A program made the translations under genes and the position numbers. DNA of 64,000 bases. It comes from Candidatus Wallbacteria bacterium. GTDB lineage: Bacteria; Muiribacteriota; UBA6191; JACPRK01. Positions 56,219-64,000 of the stretch are shown here, piece after piece. The notes beneath the pieces are model-generated. The model was given only the letters and a program-made list of their open reading frames with translations, was not told the origin of the DNA and did not search any database. Within the stretch, counting starts at the first letter, position 1. Every line of letters starts with the position of its first letter. Location: assembly GCA_016213845.1 (NCBI GenBank), contig JACQZN010000028.1:62001-126000 (forward strand). Reading direction: 5' to 3'.

Positions 56219-56973
56219 GCGGCAAGGGCATGAACCTCACCCTGAAAGTCTGGCGCCAGCGCTCCGCGCAGGCCCCGGGCGGTTTCGTGACGTACTACGC
56301 CAAGAACATCTCGCCCGACATGTCCTTCCTGGAAATGCTCGATACCGTCAACCAGGACCTGGCCCTCCGAGGCGACGACCCGATCGCCTTCGACCACGAT
56401 TGCCGCGAAGGCATCTGCGGCATGTGCAGCCTCTACATCAACGGACGAGCCCACGGCCCCGAGCGCGCCACCACCACCTGCCAGCTCCACATGCGCAAGT
56501 TCAAGGACGGAGACACCATCACGATCGAGCCTTGGCGCGCCGCGCCCTTCCCGATCGTCAGGGACCTCGTCGTCGACCGCTCTGCCTTCGACCGCGTCAT
56601 CGCCGCGGGAGGCTATGTCAGCGTCAACGTCGGCAACGCTCCCGACGGTAACGCCGTCCCCGTCCCCAAGCCCGATGCCGAAAAGGCGATGGACGCCGCT
56701 GCGTGCATCGGCTGCGGCGCGTGCGTCGCCGCCTGCAAGAACGCCAGCGCCATGCTCTTCGTCGGTGCCAAGGTCTCCCAGATGGCGCTGCTTCCCCAGG
56801 GACATCCCGAGCGGCGCGAGCGGGTCCTCTCCATGGTCCGTACCATGGACGAGGCCGGCTTCGGCAATTGCACCAACGAGTCCGAGTGCGAAGCCGCCTG
56901 CCCCAAGGAGATCTCCGTCAGCAACATCGCCCGCCTCAACCGGGAGTACCTCCTCGCCCTGCTGAAAGACTGA
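56215..56973 (+). CDS. sdhB: Succinate dehydrogenase iron-sulfur subunit
   Basis: GTG 56215 overlaps the sdhA stop; ATG 56230 is an alternative. The 252-residue product has the [2Fe-2S] ligands in [16 protein letters not shown] plus a later Cys (TTTCQLHM). The [4Fe-4S]/[3Fe-4S] ligands are in [13 protein letters not shown] and [14 protein letters not shown]. It relays electrons from FAD to the membrane haems. Confidence 0.96.
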   Translation: MSGKGMNLTLKVWRQRSAQAPGGFVTYYAKNISPDMSFLEMLDTVNQDLALRGDDPIAFDHDCREGICGMCSLYINGRAHGPERATTTCQLHMRKFKDGDTITIEPWRAAPFPIVRDLVVDRSAFDRVIAAGGYVSVNVGNAPDGNAVPVPKPDAEKAMDAAACIGCGACVAACKNASAMLFVGAKVSQMALLPQGHPERRERVLSMVRTMDEAGFGNCTNESECEAACPKEISVSNIARLNREYLLALLKD

Positions 56974-57231
56974 CGGACTCAACGGATAGACTCGGTCTGG
57001 TTGGCGCTGCTCCGGCTGCCAGCACTCTCGAGGCCGCCAAGCGGAGGTTTCGTTGGGTGCGGTAGAAGTGCCGCAATTCGGCCGGGTCTGACTGGGGAAA
57101 GTCTCCGCGCCCGATCGGCTACATGGCCCGCCGGCTGCTCGAGTCGGCGCATCGGGAGCGGATTTTCGGGTCATGGTCAGTGCTTTGCATCTGTCCCCGA
57201 GGCCCGCGACGGGCTCGGACGAGGAGGGGAG

Positions 57232-57903
57232 ATGGATCTGCTCACGCGGTTCTGGCGGCTCTGCAAGGCGACTTTCTCGAGCTGGCTCGACGGCATGGAG
57301 GACCCCGCCAGGAACCTCGACCTGGCGCTTCACGAGCTGGAGGACGGCTATCGCGTCTCCAGGGAGAAGGTGGTCCTCGCCCTGGCCAACAAGAAGCGGC
57401 TCGAGCGCGCCATTCGCACTGCGAGCCAGCAGGCGGATCGCAAGCGCCAGGAGGCCAAGCTGGCCGTCCAGAGCGGCAACGCCGTCGCAGCGCGCCGGGC
57501 GCTCGAAGATTGCCGAAGGCTGCTCGCGACGGCAGATCGCGACGGCCAATCGCTGGCCCAGGTCACCGCGGACGTCAAAGGCCTGCAGGCGGCCCTGCAA
57601 GGGATGGAAGAGCGCATCGCCGAGGCGCACCGCAGGCGCCGGGACCTGGGCGGCCAGCTCCACGTCGGCGAGGCCAAGGTCGCCATCGGTTCAGGCGTTG
57701 AACAACTCTCCGCGATGGAAACCGGCCGCATCGGCAACGCCGAGGCTCTCCTGGCCGAGCACGTGGAGCAGCTCAACAGCGAGGGCGAGGCCCGGATGGA
57801 GCTTGCCGACGGCTCCGCAGACCTCGACCTGCTGGCACGCGAGCTGAGCCAGGTCGACGGCCGCCTGGCTCAGCTGGAGGGCGGACAGGGGGGAGGTCGC
57901 TGA
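57232..57903 (+). CDS. PspA/IM30-family protein
   Basis: ATG 57232 lies after GGGGAG, giving 223 residues. It is almost wholly alpha-helical with long charged heptads, starting LLTRFWRLCKATFSSWLDGM and EDPARNLDLALHELEDGY. This fits the amphipathic first helix and first hairpin of PspA/Vipp1 proteins, which form membrane-repair scaffolds. The stop is 1 bp before the zinc-ribbon gene, so the pair is an operon. Confidence 0.85.
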   Translation: MDLLTRFWRLCKATFSSWLDGMEDPARNLDLALHELEDGYRVSREKVVLALANKKRLERAIRTASQQADRKRQEAKLAVQSGNAVAARRALEDCRRLLATADRDGQSLAQVTADVKGLQAALQGMEERIAEAHRRRRDLGGQLHVGEAKVAIGSGVEQLSAMETGRIGNAEALLAEHVEQLNSEGEARMELADGSADLDLLARELSQVDGRLAQLEGGQGGGR

Positions 57904-57904
57904 G

Positions 57905-58843
57905 ATGGCCGCTACCTGCGCCAGCTGTCAGACCCCCACGGAATCCGGCGTTCGCAGCGGCGCCGGTGTGCTTTGCCCCAGGTGTGCCACGGTCCATTCG
58001 GGGCCAGGCTGCTCCGAGACGCGGCCGGTATTGCGCCGGGTCCCCGGCGATGCCGCCGACGACATGCTCGGCCGCCGGGAGCTGACGAGCATAGTCGAGT
58101 CGCGCGAGGAGTTTCAGCGCCGGCTCGAGGAGGTCCAGGGTCAACTCGGCTGGCAGCAATTCCTGGCCACCATGGTGCTGCTCCTCGCCCCGCCCTCGGC
58201 GATCTATTTGCGCTGGCACGACCTGCGGACTCTCGCCTGGCTGATGACGGGCATGGCTGTCTGGTCGCTCGTCGAGAAGGGCATCCGCATCTTCGAGCTC
58301 ACGGGCCGTCGCCGCGGCCTGGTCGTCTCCGAGCTGGAGAGCGTCGGCGCCTACCGGCGTTACCGGCAGCTCCGCGAGGACCTGCGACACCTCGATCCGA
58401 GCAAGCAGCGTCTGCTGCGCAGCCAGATACTCCCCAAGCTGAAGCGCATGATGGAAGAGAAGCTGCCCTACCTCTTGCAGCGCCGCTTCGAGTTCGCCTC
58501 CTTCCTCCGGGCCTACCGCTTCCCCGAGCTCGAATCTCGCGCCGCATCGCTCGAGGAAACCCTGCGCCGGGAGACCGACCCCGAAGTACGCGAAGCCCTG
58601 GGCAAGCGCCTGACGCTCGCCCGTTCCCGGCGCGACCACTACGCCGATCTGGAGCGCCGGATGCGCCTGCACCAGATCCATCTGGAGAACCTCGAGTCCC
58701 ACATGGAGAACCTCGTCGCCCGCGTCGTGATGCTCGATCCCAACGACGATTTCCGCAAGGCCGCCGAGAGCATCATGCAGGGGCTCACCGAGGAGGTCGA
58801 AGTCCTCGAGGAGGCCTACCGCGAGACGGGGAGTGAGGGCTGA
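57905..58843 (+). CDS. Zinc-ribbon, membrane-spanning coiled-coil protein
   Basis: The 312-residue product starts with two CxxC pairs (TCASCQTPT and LCPRCATVH), a zinc ribbon. Two hydrophobic segments follow (FLATMVLLLAPPSAIYL and LAWLMTGMAVWSLV), then a long charged helical C-terminal part with coiled-coil character (LEETLRRETDPEVREALGKR). No enzyme motif is present. Tight coupling with the PspA-like gene suggests a membrane-stress partner, perhaps a recruiter or regulator. Confidence 0.65.
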   Translation: MAATCASCQTPTESGVRSGAGVLCPRCATVHSGPGCSETRPVLRRVPGDAADDMLGRRELTSIVESREEFQRRLEEVQGQLGWQQFLATMVLLLAPPSAIYLRWHDLRTLAWLMTGMAVWSLVEKGIRIFELTGRRRGLVVSELESVGAYRRYRQLREDLRHLDPSKQRLLRSQILPKLKRMMEEKLPYLLQRRFEFASFLRAYRFPELESRAASLEETLRRETDPEVREALGKRLTLARSRRDHYADLERRMRLHQIHLENLESHMENLVARVVMLDPNDDFRKAAESIMQGLTEEVEVLEEAYRETGSEG

Positions 58844-58845
58844 GC

Positions 58846-58866
58846 ATCGAGAATCGAGAATCGAGA
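58846..58866. repeat. ATCGAGA heptad repeats after the zinc-ribbon gene
   Basis: ATCGAGA occurs three times in tandem (GCATCGAGAATCGAGAATCG), again directly after a stop codon. Confidence 0.8.
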
Positions 58867-58901
58867 AGCGGGGCGCATGGATGGCGGCTTGCCAAAGAGC
58901 T

Positions 58902-59195
58902 GCCCCCTCTTCGTCCCGCTCATCCTGAGCCTGTCGAAGCATGCCCCAAGCCCGAGCCCCAGCCCAAGCCCGTCCCCCGAAAACCCGGTACAGGTAGACG
59001 CCACGGGATTTCCCGCCAGCCGTCCCCCGAAAACCCGGTACAGGTAAACTCCACGGGATTTCCCGCCAGCCCGTCCCTCGAAAACCCGGTACAGGTAGAC
59101 GCCACGGGATTTCCTGAAGCATGCCCCAAGCCCGATCCCTAGCCCAAGCCCGTCCCCCGAAAACCCGGTACAGGTAGACGCCACGGGATTTCCCG
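58902..59195. repeat. Four-copy 50-bp repeat with REP-like element, downstream of RNase Y
   Basis: A GCTCATCCTGAGCCTGTCG element at 58918 and CCCAAGCC hexads are followed by four copies of a unit of about 45-50 bp at 58971, 59021, 59072 and 59151. Each contains AAAACCCGGTACAGGTAGAC then CCACGGGATTT. CCCG and CGGG ends allow an imperfect hairpin in each unit. It fills the 3' flank of rny. Confidence 0.92.
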
Positions 59196-59210
59196 TTGCG
59201 TGGGCTCGGC

Positions 59211-60746
59211 TCAGTGGGCCATGTCGCTGGCGCGGGTTTCGCGCACCACCACGACCTTGACCTGTCCCGGGTAGTCCATCTCGTTTTCGATTCGCCGGGC
59301 GATGTCGAAGGCAAGCTTCCCGCTGGTATCGTCGTCGACGTTGTGCGGGTTGACGATGACCCGGACCTCGCGGCCTGCCTGGATGGCGTAGGCCTCGTGG
59401 ACGCCCTGGTAGCTCTTGGCGATCGTCTCGAGTCCTTCGATTCGCTTGATGTAGCTCTCGAGCGTGTCGCGGCGAGCGCCCGGACGCGCGGCCGAGAGCG
59501 TGTCGGCGACCTCGACGATGACCGACTCGACGTAGAGCTGCTCGATCTCCAGATGGTGTGCGCCGATGGCGTTGCAGACGATCGGCTTTTCGCCCAGCTT
59601 CTTGGCCAGCTGCATGCCGAGAATCGCGTGGGTGGCCGCGTCGGAGTCGCTCACCTTGCCCAGGTCGTGCAGGAAGGCCGCCCGGCGCGTGATGAACGGA
59701 TCGGCTCCCAGCTCGTGTGCCAGGATCGTGGCCAGGTTCGACACTTCCAGGCAGTGCTGCAGCAGATTCTGGCCATAGCTGGCCCGGAAGTGGAACTTCC
59801 CGATCTCCATCAGCATCTCCGGGTGGACCCGGCCGATCTTGGCCTTCTTGACCGCGTTCTTCCCGATCTCCCGGACCTTCTCGAGCGTCTCCTTGCGCGC
59901 CTTCTCATAGAGTCGCTCGATATTTTGAGGTGTGATGTGCCCGTCGCCGATCAACTTCTCGAGAGCCACGCGCGCAATCTCGCGCTTCAGCGCGTTGAAG
60001 CCGCTGATCACGACCGTTTCGGGCGTCTCGTCGATGATCAGGTTCATCCCGGTCACGGCCTCGAAGACCTTGATGTTGCGGCCTTCCTTGCCGATGATGC
60101 GGCCTTTGAGCTCATCGTTCGGTAGTGCCACGACGCTGACGATGTTCTCGAACTCGTAGCTGGCGGAACAGCGTTGCACCGCCTCCGACAGGATCTCGCG
60201 AGCTTTCTTGATGCACTCCTCCCGGAAGCGCTTCTCGACCTTGGCGATCCGGATTGCCACCGAGCGATCCAGCTCCTGGCCGACGCGGTCCAGGAAGGCG
60301 CCCTTCGCCTCCTCGCGCGTCATGCCGCTGATCTTCTCGAACTCTTGCTTGCTCTTCTCCACCAAGCCGTCCAAGGCCGACTTTCTAGCATCCGTGGCGT
60401 CGAGGCTCTCCCTGAGCTCCAGCTCGCGCTGGGCCATGTCCTTCTGGCGCTCCTCGAGAAGCTCCTCACGCTGGTTGAGCCGGTCCTCTATGGCTGCCAG
60501 GTCCCGCTGCCGGCCCTCCGAGTCGCGCTCGAACTCCCGCCGCATTGCCTCGGCCTCTTCCTTTGCGCGGAGCAGGATCTCCTGCTTCTTGCTCGTCGCC
60601 TCGCGCTCCGCTTTCTCCAGGAGCGCGCGCGTCTGGCGCACGGCTTCCTGCCCCGCTAGCATCGAGCGATAATGTTGCACCACCAGCGCCGCCACCGCCC
60701 CGGCGGCGAAGGCGCCTGCTATGTACGCGACCATGCTGAGAGTCAT
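59211..60746 (-). CDS. rny: Ribonuclease Y
   Basis: The 511-residue product has the full RNase Y layout: an N-terminal membrane anchor (MVAYIAGAFAAGAVAALVV), a long coiled coil to about residue 200, a KH domain with GRIIGKEGRNIKVFEAVTG, and an HD domain with the catalytic RRAAFLHDLGKVSD. It is the membrane-attached endonuclease that initiates mRNA decay in bacteria without RNase E-centred turnover. A TGTACAAT element lies 20 bp upstream. Confidence 0.97.
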   Translation of the reverse strand: MTLSMVAYIAGAFAAGAVAALVVQHYRSMLAGQEAVRQTRALLEKAEREATSKKQEILLRAKEEAEAMRREFERDSEGRQRDLAAIEDRLNQREELLEERQKDMAQRELELRESLDATDARKSALDGLVEKSKQEFEKISGMTREEAKGAFLDRVGQELDRSVAIRIAKVEKRFREECIKKAREILSEAVQRCSASYEFENIVSVVALPNDELKGRIIGKEGRNIKVFEAVTGMNLIIDETPETVVISGFNALKREIARVALEKLIGDGHITPQNIERLYEKARKETLEKVREIGKNAVKKAKIGRVHPEMLMEIGKFHFRASYGQNLLQHCLEVSNLATILAHELGADPFITRRAAFLHDLGKVSDSDAATHAILGMQLAKKLGEKPIVCNAIGAHHLEIEQLYVESVIVEVADTLSAARPGARRDTLESYIKRIEGLETIAKSYQGVHEAYAIQAGREVRVIVNPHNVDDDTSGKLAFDIARRIENEMDYPGQVKVVVVRETRASDMAH

Positions 60747-60766
60747 CGGCTCCGTCCCATCCGACC

Positions 60767-60772
60767 ATTGTA
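60767..60772 (-). promoter_or_regulatory. Extended -10 element upstream of rny
   Basis: On the minus strand TGTACAAT gives a -10 hexamer TACAAT with an adjacent upstream TG. The start codon is 20 bp downstream, implying a very short 5' leader. Confidence 0.45.
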
Positions 60773-60820
60773 CAGGCGCCCGGCCTCGTCCGAAAGCGCC
60801 ATTCGCCCCCTAGGTGCCCC

Positions 60821-61765
60821 TTACCGTTCTCCCGGCACCTTCACCTGGATCGCCCTGGGGAGCACTTCGAAGCGCGCCGGCAGGCAGTGCTCTGATTCCC
60901 CGTCGACGCCCAGGCGGACTTTCTCGTCGGACGTGGCCTCGACGACGGTGCAGCGGTGGTGCTCCACCCGCGGGTGCGAGAGCAGCGAGCCGTCATAGAG
61001 CCGGGCGATGTTGTTGACTGCTTCGAGCGGCCTCATTTCGGGCATCACGACCAGGTCGAGCAACCCGTCGTCCGGAACCGCCGGCGGCGCCAGCATCATG
61101 CCGCCCCCGCCGAACCGGCCCACCGCGACCACGACGCTCGTGATCTGGCGCTCGCCCAGGTCCTTGCCGTCGCACCGGATGCGCACGCGCTTGCTGCGGT
61201 AAGAGAAGAGCGCCATCAAGGTCGCCCAGAGGAACGATATGAACCCGCCCAGCGCCTTGGAGCTCGCGTTGACGCGCCGGGAGATCTCGCCGCCGATGCC
61301 GAAATCCGATTCATTGACGAAGTACTGCACGCGCTCGGTCTCGCCGGCGCGCGCAAGCGTGATGCGGCCGACGTCCCAGGGGCGCACGGCCCGCCCCGCC
61401 AGCGCGGCTGCCGCGGCCTCGAGGTCCTTGGGGATGCCCGCCGTCTTCACGAAGTCCTTGCCGGTCCCGCGCGCCAGCGTCCCGACCACCGCGCCGGGCC
61501 GGATCGGGGCACCGTGGACATCGAACATCCCGTTCACTACCTCGTTGAGCGTGCCGTCGCCGCCCACCGCAACGATCATCTCGTAGCCTTCCTGCAGGGC
61601 CCGCGCGGCAAGCGCCGCGCCACCGCCCTGGCGATCCGTGAAGGCATGCTCGAACTGACCCAGCGAGGCCTTCAGACACGCTTCGATCTCGGGCCACATA
61701 CGGCCCGTCGATCCGGCCGCGGATCGCGGGTTGACGACGACGAACGTCCTGTATCCGGCGGTCAA
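60821..61765 (-). CDS. Diacylglycerol kinase-like lipid kinase
   Basis: TTG 61765 overlaps the BMC stop (TTGA), giving 314 residues. The catalytic domain has [20 protein letters not shown] and [20 protein letters not shown], the nucleotide-binding GGDGT motif of DagK/YegS-type kinases. [20 protein letters not shown] and later strands complete the lipid-binding half. It phosphorylates diacylglycerol or a similar lipid. Being coupled to a microcompartment shell gene is unusual. Confidence 0.88.
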   Translation of the reverse strand: MTAGYRTFVVVNPRSAAGSTGRMWPEIEACLKASLGQFEHAFTDRQGGGAALAARALQEGYEMIVAVGGDGTLNEVVNGMFDVHGAPIRPGAVVGTLARGTGKDFVKTAGIPKDLEAAAAALAGRAVRPWDVGRITLARAGETERVQYFVNESDFGIGGEISRRVNASSKALGGFISFLWATLMALFSYRSKRVRIRCDGKDLGERQITSVVVAVGRFGGGGMMLAPPAVPDDGLLDLVVMPEMRPLEAVNNIARLYDGSLLSHPRVEHHRCTVVEATSDEKVRLGVDGESEHCLPARFEVLPRAIQVKVPGER

Positions 61766-62061
61766 GATTTGCCGATGGGCAGCTGGTCGCCGAGCTGACC
61801 GGCCGGCCGCGGGATAACGTGGACGCTGACCAGCTCGCCGACCCTGGCGGCGGCCGCTGCGCCCGCATCGGTCGCTGCCTTCACGGCTGCGACGTCTCCG
61901 CGGAAAAGGAACGAAACGAGGCCGCCCTCGATCTTCTCGTACTTGATCGGGATGACCTTGGCGGCCTTGACGGCCGCGTCGGCAGCCTCCACGAGCGCGA
62001 TGAACCCCCGCGTCTCGATCATGCCCAGCGCCTCGCGGGTGCCTTCGTTGGTGTCGTCCAT
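61762..62061 (-). CDS. BMC-H microcompartment shell protein
   Basis: The 99-residue product is one BMC domain: [38 protein letters not shown] and [20 protein letters not shown]. These are the hallmarks of hexameric PduA/EutM/CcmK shell tiles. A short N-terminal extension precedes the domain. It lies between the aldehyde dehydrogenase and lipid kinase genes in one operon. Confidence 0.95.
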   Translation of the reverse strand: MDDTNEGTREALGMIETRGFIALVEAADAAVKAAKVIPIKYEKIEGGLVSFLFRGDVAAVKAATDAGAAAAARVGELVSVHVIPRPAGQLGDQLPIGKS

Positions 62062-62089
62062 CCGGGCTCGCCTCCAGGTTCACCGCGCG

Positions 62090-63574
62090 TCAGCCGCGGC
62101 CAACGATGTTGAAGAGGTCCTTCAGCGTGCAGCGACGCTCCCTGCAGAAGTTGCGGGTCCGCGTCAGCCCCTCGCCTGTCGGGCCCGCGATGCTGAAGCT
62201 GGTGTAGCCTTCGCCGCCCATGCCCAGCCCGGCGTACGAAGGACCGTTCTTGACGAAGATGCTCGCCTCGCACTCGCGCGCCATCTTGTGAAGGTTCGTG
62301 ATGTCCCGGCTGTGCATCGTGGCCGTGTGCCGGTTGCCCTTTTCGGCCCGGATGGCCAGGTCGATCGCGGCGTGCACGTCAGCCACGCGCACCACCGGGA
62401 GCACCGGCATCAGCATTTCCGTATGCACGAAGGGGTGATCGGGGCCCGTCTCGACGAAAGCCATCTTGACGTTGGCCGGCACCGTGATGCCGATCTTCGA
62501 CAGGATGACCTGCACGTCCAGGCCGACCAGGTCGCGGTTGAGGTGGCCGGGCTCCTTGAAAATCAGGTTCTCCAGCTTCTGCACGTTCGAGCCGATCACG
62601 TGATAGGCGCTGGCTCGCTTCAGCTCGTCGATGAACCGGTCCGCCACGCTGGCGACGACGATCATCTCTTTCTCCGCCGTGCAGAGGATGTTGTTGTCGA
62701 GGCTGGCGCTGTTGGTGATGTTGCGCGCGGCCAGGGCCAGATCGGCCGTCTCGTCGACGACGGCCGGGGGGTTGCCCGGCCCGGCGACAATCGCCTTCTT
62801 GCCCGACTGGAAAGCGGCCTTCGCGACCTCACCGCCGCCCGTCACGATCAGGAGCCGGATGCCCGGGTGGTGCATCAGCTCGTCACTCGATTTGAGGCTC
62901 GGCTCGGCGATGCCGGTGAGCAAGTTCGGCGGCCCGCCCGCCTCCACGATCGCGTTGTTCAGGAGGCCTATCGCTTCCTGGCAGACGCGCTTGGCGCGCG
63001 GGTGCGTGTTGAACGTCACGGCATTGCCCGCCGCGATCATCCCGATCGAGTTGCAGACGATGGTCTCGGTCGGATTCGTGGTCGGCGTGATCGAGCCGAT
63101 GACCCCGAACGGTGAGCGCTCCACCAACGTCAGCCCGTCGTCGCCCGTCCAGGCGATCGGCTCCAGGTCTTCCACACCGGGCGTCTTTTCCACCGCCAGC
63201 GTGTTCTTACCGATCTTGTCCTGCACCCGGCCCAGGCCAGTCTCGCGAACAGTCCGTTCGGCGATTCCGGGGATCGCTTCCCGGAAGCGGCGGCGCATGT
63301 TCTCGATCAGCAGCCGCCTCTTCTCAACCCCCATCGTCATCAGCTTGGCCTGGGCCGCCGCCGCGGCCCGCACCGCCGAATCGATGTCCGGATAGATGCC
63401 CGGGGTCGCTCCCACCGGAAGGCTTGGCTCCGGCGTGGCTTGCACCGGCGCCGGCGAGGCGCTGGCCGCCGCGCGAGGTGCCGGTGCCGCCGCCGCCGGC
63501 GCGGCCTCTCCGCGGTTGATCCGTTCGATCACCTTCCGGACAATCTGCTGAATTTCCTCGGGTGAGAGTTGCAT
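62090..63574 (-). CDS. Microcompartment CoA-acylating aldehyde dehydrogenase (PduP/EutE-like)
   Basis: ATG 63574 gives 494 residues. Residues 3-20 (LSPEEIQQIVRKVIERI) form an amphipathic helix followed by an Ala/Pro linker, the classic encapsulation peptide. The dehydrogenase has VERSPFGVIGSITPTTNPTE for cofactor binding and ASLDNNILCTAEKEMIVV with the catalytic Cys near residue 298. It converts an aldehyde to acyl-CoA with NAD inside the shell. Substrate (acetaldehyde, propionaldehyde, lactaldehyde product or other) is not decided by this window. Confidence 0.94.
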   Translation of the reverse strand: MQLSPEEIQQIVRKVIERINRGEAAPAAAAPAPRAAASASPAPVQATPEPSLPVGATPGIYPDIDSAVRAAAAAQAKLMTMGVEKRRLLIENMRRRFREAIPGIAERTVRETGLGRVQDKIGKNTLAVEKTPGVEDLEPIAWTGDDGLTLVERSPFGVIGSITPTTNPTETIVCNSIGMIAAGNAVTFNTHPRAKRVCQEAIGLLNNAIVEAGGPPNLLTGIAEPSLKSSDELMHHPGIRLLIVTGGGEVAKAAFQSGKKAIVAGPGNPPAVVDETADLALAARNITNSASLDNNILCTAEKEMIVVASVADRFIDELKRASAYHVIGSNVQKLENLIFKEPGHLNRDLVGLDVQVILSKIGITVPANVKMAFVETGPDHPFVHTEMLMPVLPVVRVADVHAAIDLAIRAEKGNRHTATMHSRDITNLHKMARECEASIFVKNGPSYAGLGMGGEGYTSFSIAGPTGEGLTRTRNFCRERRCTLKDLFNIVGRG

Positions 63575-63700
63575 CGTCGAGCGCACCTACCGGGTTTCGC
63601 CTGTTCTTGCTCACTATCCCAGGACGAGTTGAAGTTCCTCTCCAGTCCGCCGAGCTCGCCGAGCTTTCGAATGATCTGGACGCGGCAAACTCTTGGGGGT

Positions 63701-63745
63701 CCAGGGGCCAGTGGCCTCCTGGTGGGGGTTCGGGGGCGAAGCCCC
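63701..63745. repeat. Paired hairpins between the aldehyde dehydrogenase and vertex genes
   Basis: CCAGGGGCCA/TGGCCTCCTGG (63701-63722) and GGGGC-GAA-GCCCC (63733-63745) form two hairpins in the 210-bp gap. The gap has no gene. They could be processing or attenuation sites within the operon, or an interspersed repeat. Confidence 0.6.
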
Positions 63746-63784
63746 TGACAGGTCTCCAGTACCCTACCACCTCGCCGCCGGGCG

Positions 63785-64000
63785 CTAGCTTCCCTTGGCG
63801 GACTTGTCGACCGTGACCGTATCGATGATGCCTGCGACCACTGCGTCGACGGGCTTCTTGTCGGTTCGAGTCGTCTGGCGCGCGGAGCTGCCGCTCACGA
63901 CCAGCACCCGCTCGCCATGACCGGCCCCGACGACGTCGACCGCAACGGCAAAGTCGCCGGTCTCGCGGTCCTCCAGGTCGAGCTTCTTGACGAGGAGTAG
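63785..64000 (-). CDS. EutN/CcmL-type microcompartment vertex protein, 5' end outside window
   Basis: The minus-strand frame is open to the right edge; 71 residues are visible ending DTVTVDKSAKGS. The segments LLLVKKLDLEDRETGDFAVA, VDVVGAGHGERVLVVSGSSA and VDAVVAGIIDTVTV are typical of the pentameric EutN/CcmL vertex proteins that close the shell corners. It lies upstream of the aldehyde dehydrogenase gene, so more of the operon continues beyond the window. Confidence 0.92.
   Translation of the reverse strand, partial: LLLVKKLDLEDRETGDFAVAVDVVGAGHGERVLVVSGSSARQTTRTDKKPVDAVVAGIIDTVTVDKSAKGS

Noticed and set aside
58971..59195. Four repeats as a small CRISPR array
   Set aside because: Units are directly adjacent or irregularly spaced, there are no unique spacers of constant length, and no cas genes are present.
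57773..59314. Long minus-strand open frame with repeated PVPGFRG motifs
   Set aside because: It is the antisense of the zinc-ribbon gene extended through the 50-bp repeats; the repeated peptide comes from the DNA repeat and has no start signal.
63701..63745. Transcription terminator splitting the BMC operon
   Set aside because: The hairpins lack a following U-run in the minus direction and look more like an interspersed repeat or processing site.

Overview
The window is GC-rich chromosomal DNA (roughly two-thirds G+C) from a Gram-negative-type bacterium. Evidence for an outer membrane is the many lipoproteins, a porin-like beta-barrel, an RHS protein and a membrane-bound succinate dehydrogenase with a single di-haem cytochrome b subunit. 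The mixture of RNase Y, RecD2, an ECF42-type sigma factor, FlgD-like/PKD secreted giants, a secreted beta-helix protein and bacterial microcompartment (BMC) genes suggests Acidobacteriota or a neighbouring deep-branching phylum such as Myxococcota. No marker in the window fixes the taxonomy, so this is inference.

Left part (1-12.7 kb): the end of a Cache/HAMP sensor is followed by an NTT-like carrier fused to HEAT repeats, then a convergent APC permease. Next comes a small accessory block: an HvfC-like fragment, a secreted coiled-coil protein, and a YCII/DGPF protein divergent from an ECF42-type sigma factor. It lies between two copies of the APC-permease/iron-binding-protein intergenic region. 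The left copy carries an internally deleted relic of the iron-binding-protein gene. The intact iron-type ABC operon follows (binding protein, fused permease, ATPase), overlapping a secreted ChrB-domain gene.

Centre-left (12.8-27.8 kb): a four-gene operon of secreted proteins. A 2066-residue protein has an N-terminal dockerin, a beta-propeller, about eleven PKD domains and FlgD-like modules. It is followed by an RHS/YD-repeat protein, a small FlgD-like protein and a protein with an N-terminal cohesin. A cohesin and a dockerin in one operon with an RHS protein suggest a self-assembling extracellular complex outside any cellulosome context. This is one of the two most interesting loci.

Centre (27.8-35.4 kb): a histidine-kinase relic, then a hybrid histidine kinase that shares one uninterrupted reading frame with a secreted beta-helix protein. 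Divergent from these is a compact lasso-peptide-type cluster: a 53-residue precursor, an HPr-kinase-like kinase and an asparagine-synthetase-like cyclase. The predicted core has Gly1, Asp8 and a C-terminal Ser. No leader-binding protein (B1) or leader protease (B2) is recognisable nearby. This is the other prime candidate.

Right part (35.4-64 kb): mostly housekeeping genes. There are two tRNA-Ser genes, tRNA-Lys, two lipoproteins, a poly(A) polymerase/CCA-transferase family enzyme, an SLH-like porin, RecD2, a sulfatase, acetyl-CoA synthetase, a class II aldolase, a TPR protein, a sodium:solute symporter, an acyltransferase, sdhCAB, a PspA-like pair, RNase Y and a diacylglycerol-kinase-like enzyme. 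The window ends in a microcompartment operon: BMC-H shell protein, CoA-acylating aldehyde dehydrogenase with an encapsulation peptide, and a partial vertex protein. Gaps here hold unusual repeats: period-7 tandem repeats, GC-rich hexads, REP-like hairpins (one forming the C-terminal codons of the symporter) and a four-copy 50-bp repeat.
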